From NCBI GenBank assembly GCA_900547045.1, contig URFB01000068.1, forward strand, positions 1 to 6,627: DNA of 6,627 bases. Direction: 5' to 3'. This stretch comes from an uncultured Mollicutes bacterium. GTDB taxonomy: Bacteria; Bacillota_I; Bacilli_A; Acholeplasmatales; Anaeroplasmataceae. Below the pieces are notes generated by a model. That model worked only from the letters and a program-made list of their open reading frames with translations, was not told the origin of the DNA and did no database searches. Shown here piece after piece: positions 6,541-6,627 of this stretch (position 1 is the first letter of the stretch; every line of letters begins with the position of its first letter). The position numbers were made by a program, and so were the translations under genes.

Positions 6541-6576
6541 TAATAAATAAAAAAAACTATTTGCATAGCAAATAGT
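6541..6576 (-). terminator. Intrinsic terminator after the tRNA gene
   Basis: A perfect 9-bp stem (6576-6568 with 6564-6556) around a three-base loop is followed in the minus-strand RNA by a run of seven or more U and then an AU-rich tract. It begins 13 bases after the CCA end of the tRNA, the usual position for the terminator of a tRNA transcription unit. Confidence 0.93.
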
Positions 6577-6589
6577 CTAATCTACAAAA

Positions 6590-6627
6590 TGGTGCCGAAA
6601 ATAGGACTTGAACCCACAACCTACTGA
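6590..6627 (-). tRNA. tRNA-Thr, 3' half only (5' part lies beyond the window)
   Basis: The 38 bases visible fit positions 39-76 of a class I tRNA: anticodon-stem 3' strand TCAGT, variable loop AGGTT, T stem GTGGG pairing with CCTAT (two G-U pairs), T loop TTCAAGT, acceptor 3' strand TTTCGGC, discriminator A, and an encoded CCA. The 5' acceptor strand should therefore read GCCGAAA. The TCAGTAGGTTG stretch and GGC-ACCA end resemble Bacillota tRNA-Thr, typically with anticodon TGT, which lies outside the window. A class II tRNA-Leu is an alternative if GTAGG is part of a long variable arm, but the Thr pattern fits better. Confidence 0.82.

Noticed and set aside
6568..6627. tRNA 3' end as an integration (attachment) site of a mobile element
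   Set aside because: The bases downstream are a terminator and AT-rich spacer, no integrase is present, and I see no repeat of the tRNA 3' end in the window.

Overview
The window is a stretch of a low-GC Bacillota-type chromosome. Every recognisable gene lies on the minus strand, every complete gene ends in TAA, tryptophan is read from TGG (standard code), Shine-Dalgarno sites are AGGAG-like, and intergenic DNA is very AT-rich with short hairpin/T-tract terminators. The gene set (TypA, pyruvate kinase, AzlCD, a threonine tRNA with encoded CCA) is housekeeping. I see no insertion sequence, phage gene, CRISPR array, toxin-antitoxin pair or defence cassette. An Erysipelotrichia-like or related gut Bacilli lineage would fit, but the sequence does not settle the genus.

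In the direction of transcription (right to left) the layout is as follows. The 3' half of a tRNA-Thr enters at the right edge (6590-6627) and is closed by a strong terminator (6541-6576). About 155 bases of AT-rich non-coding DNA follow. Next is an azlC-azlD operon (5298-6321) encoding a branched-chain amino acid exporter, with an extended -10 promoter (6356-6384) and its own terminator (5266-5299). Then comes pyk, a short-form pyruvate kinase of 472 residues (3771-5189), with a promoter just upstream. An unrecognised 122-residue protein with 12 cysteines (3322-3690) follows, preceded by a long hairpin that captures its ribosome binding site and ended by a second clear terminator (3250-3298). 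After it is a 439-residue alkaline-phosphatase-superfamily phosphodiesterase (1906-3225). Last is typA/bipA (1-1819), a ribosome-binding GTPase missing only its extreme C-terminus at the left edge, with its own extended -10 promoter (1856-1885).

The genes look like separate transcription units more than one pathway: each block is bounded by a terminator or a promoter, except that the phosphodiesterase has no convincing promoter of its own. Most worth a second look are the pyk/cysteine-rich gene junction and the cysteine-rich protein itself. At the junction one RNA fold could act as the pyk terminator, as a cover for the next gene's Shine-Dalgarno sequence, or both, with a possible internal promoter placed so that shorter transcripts would escape the fold.
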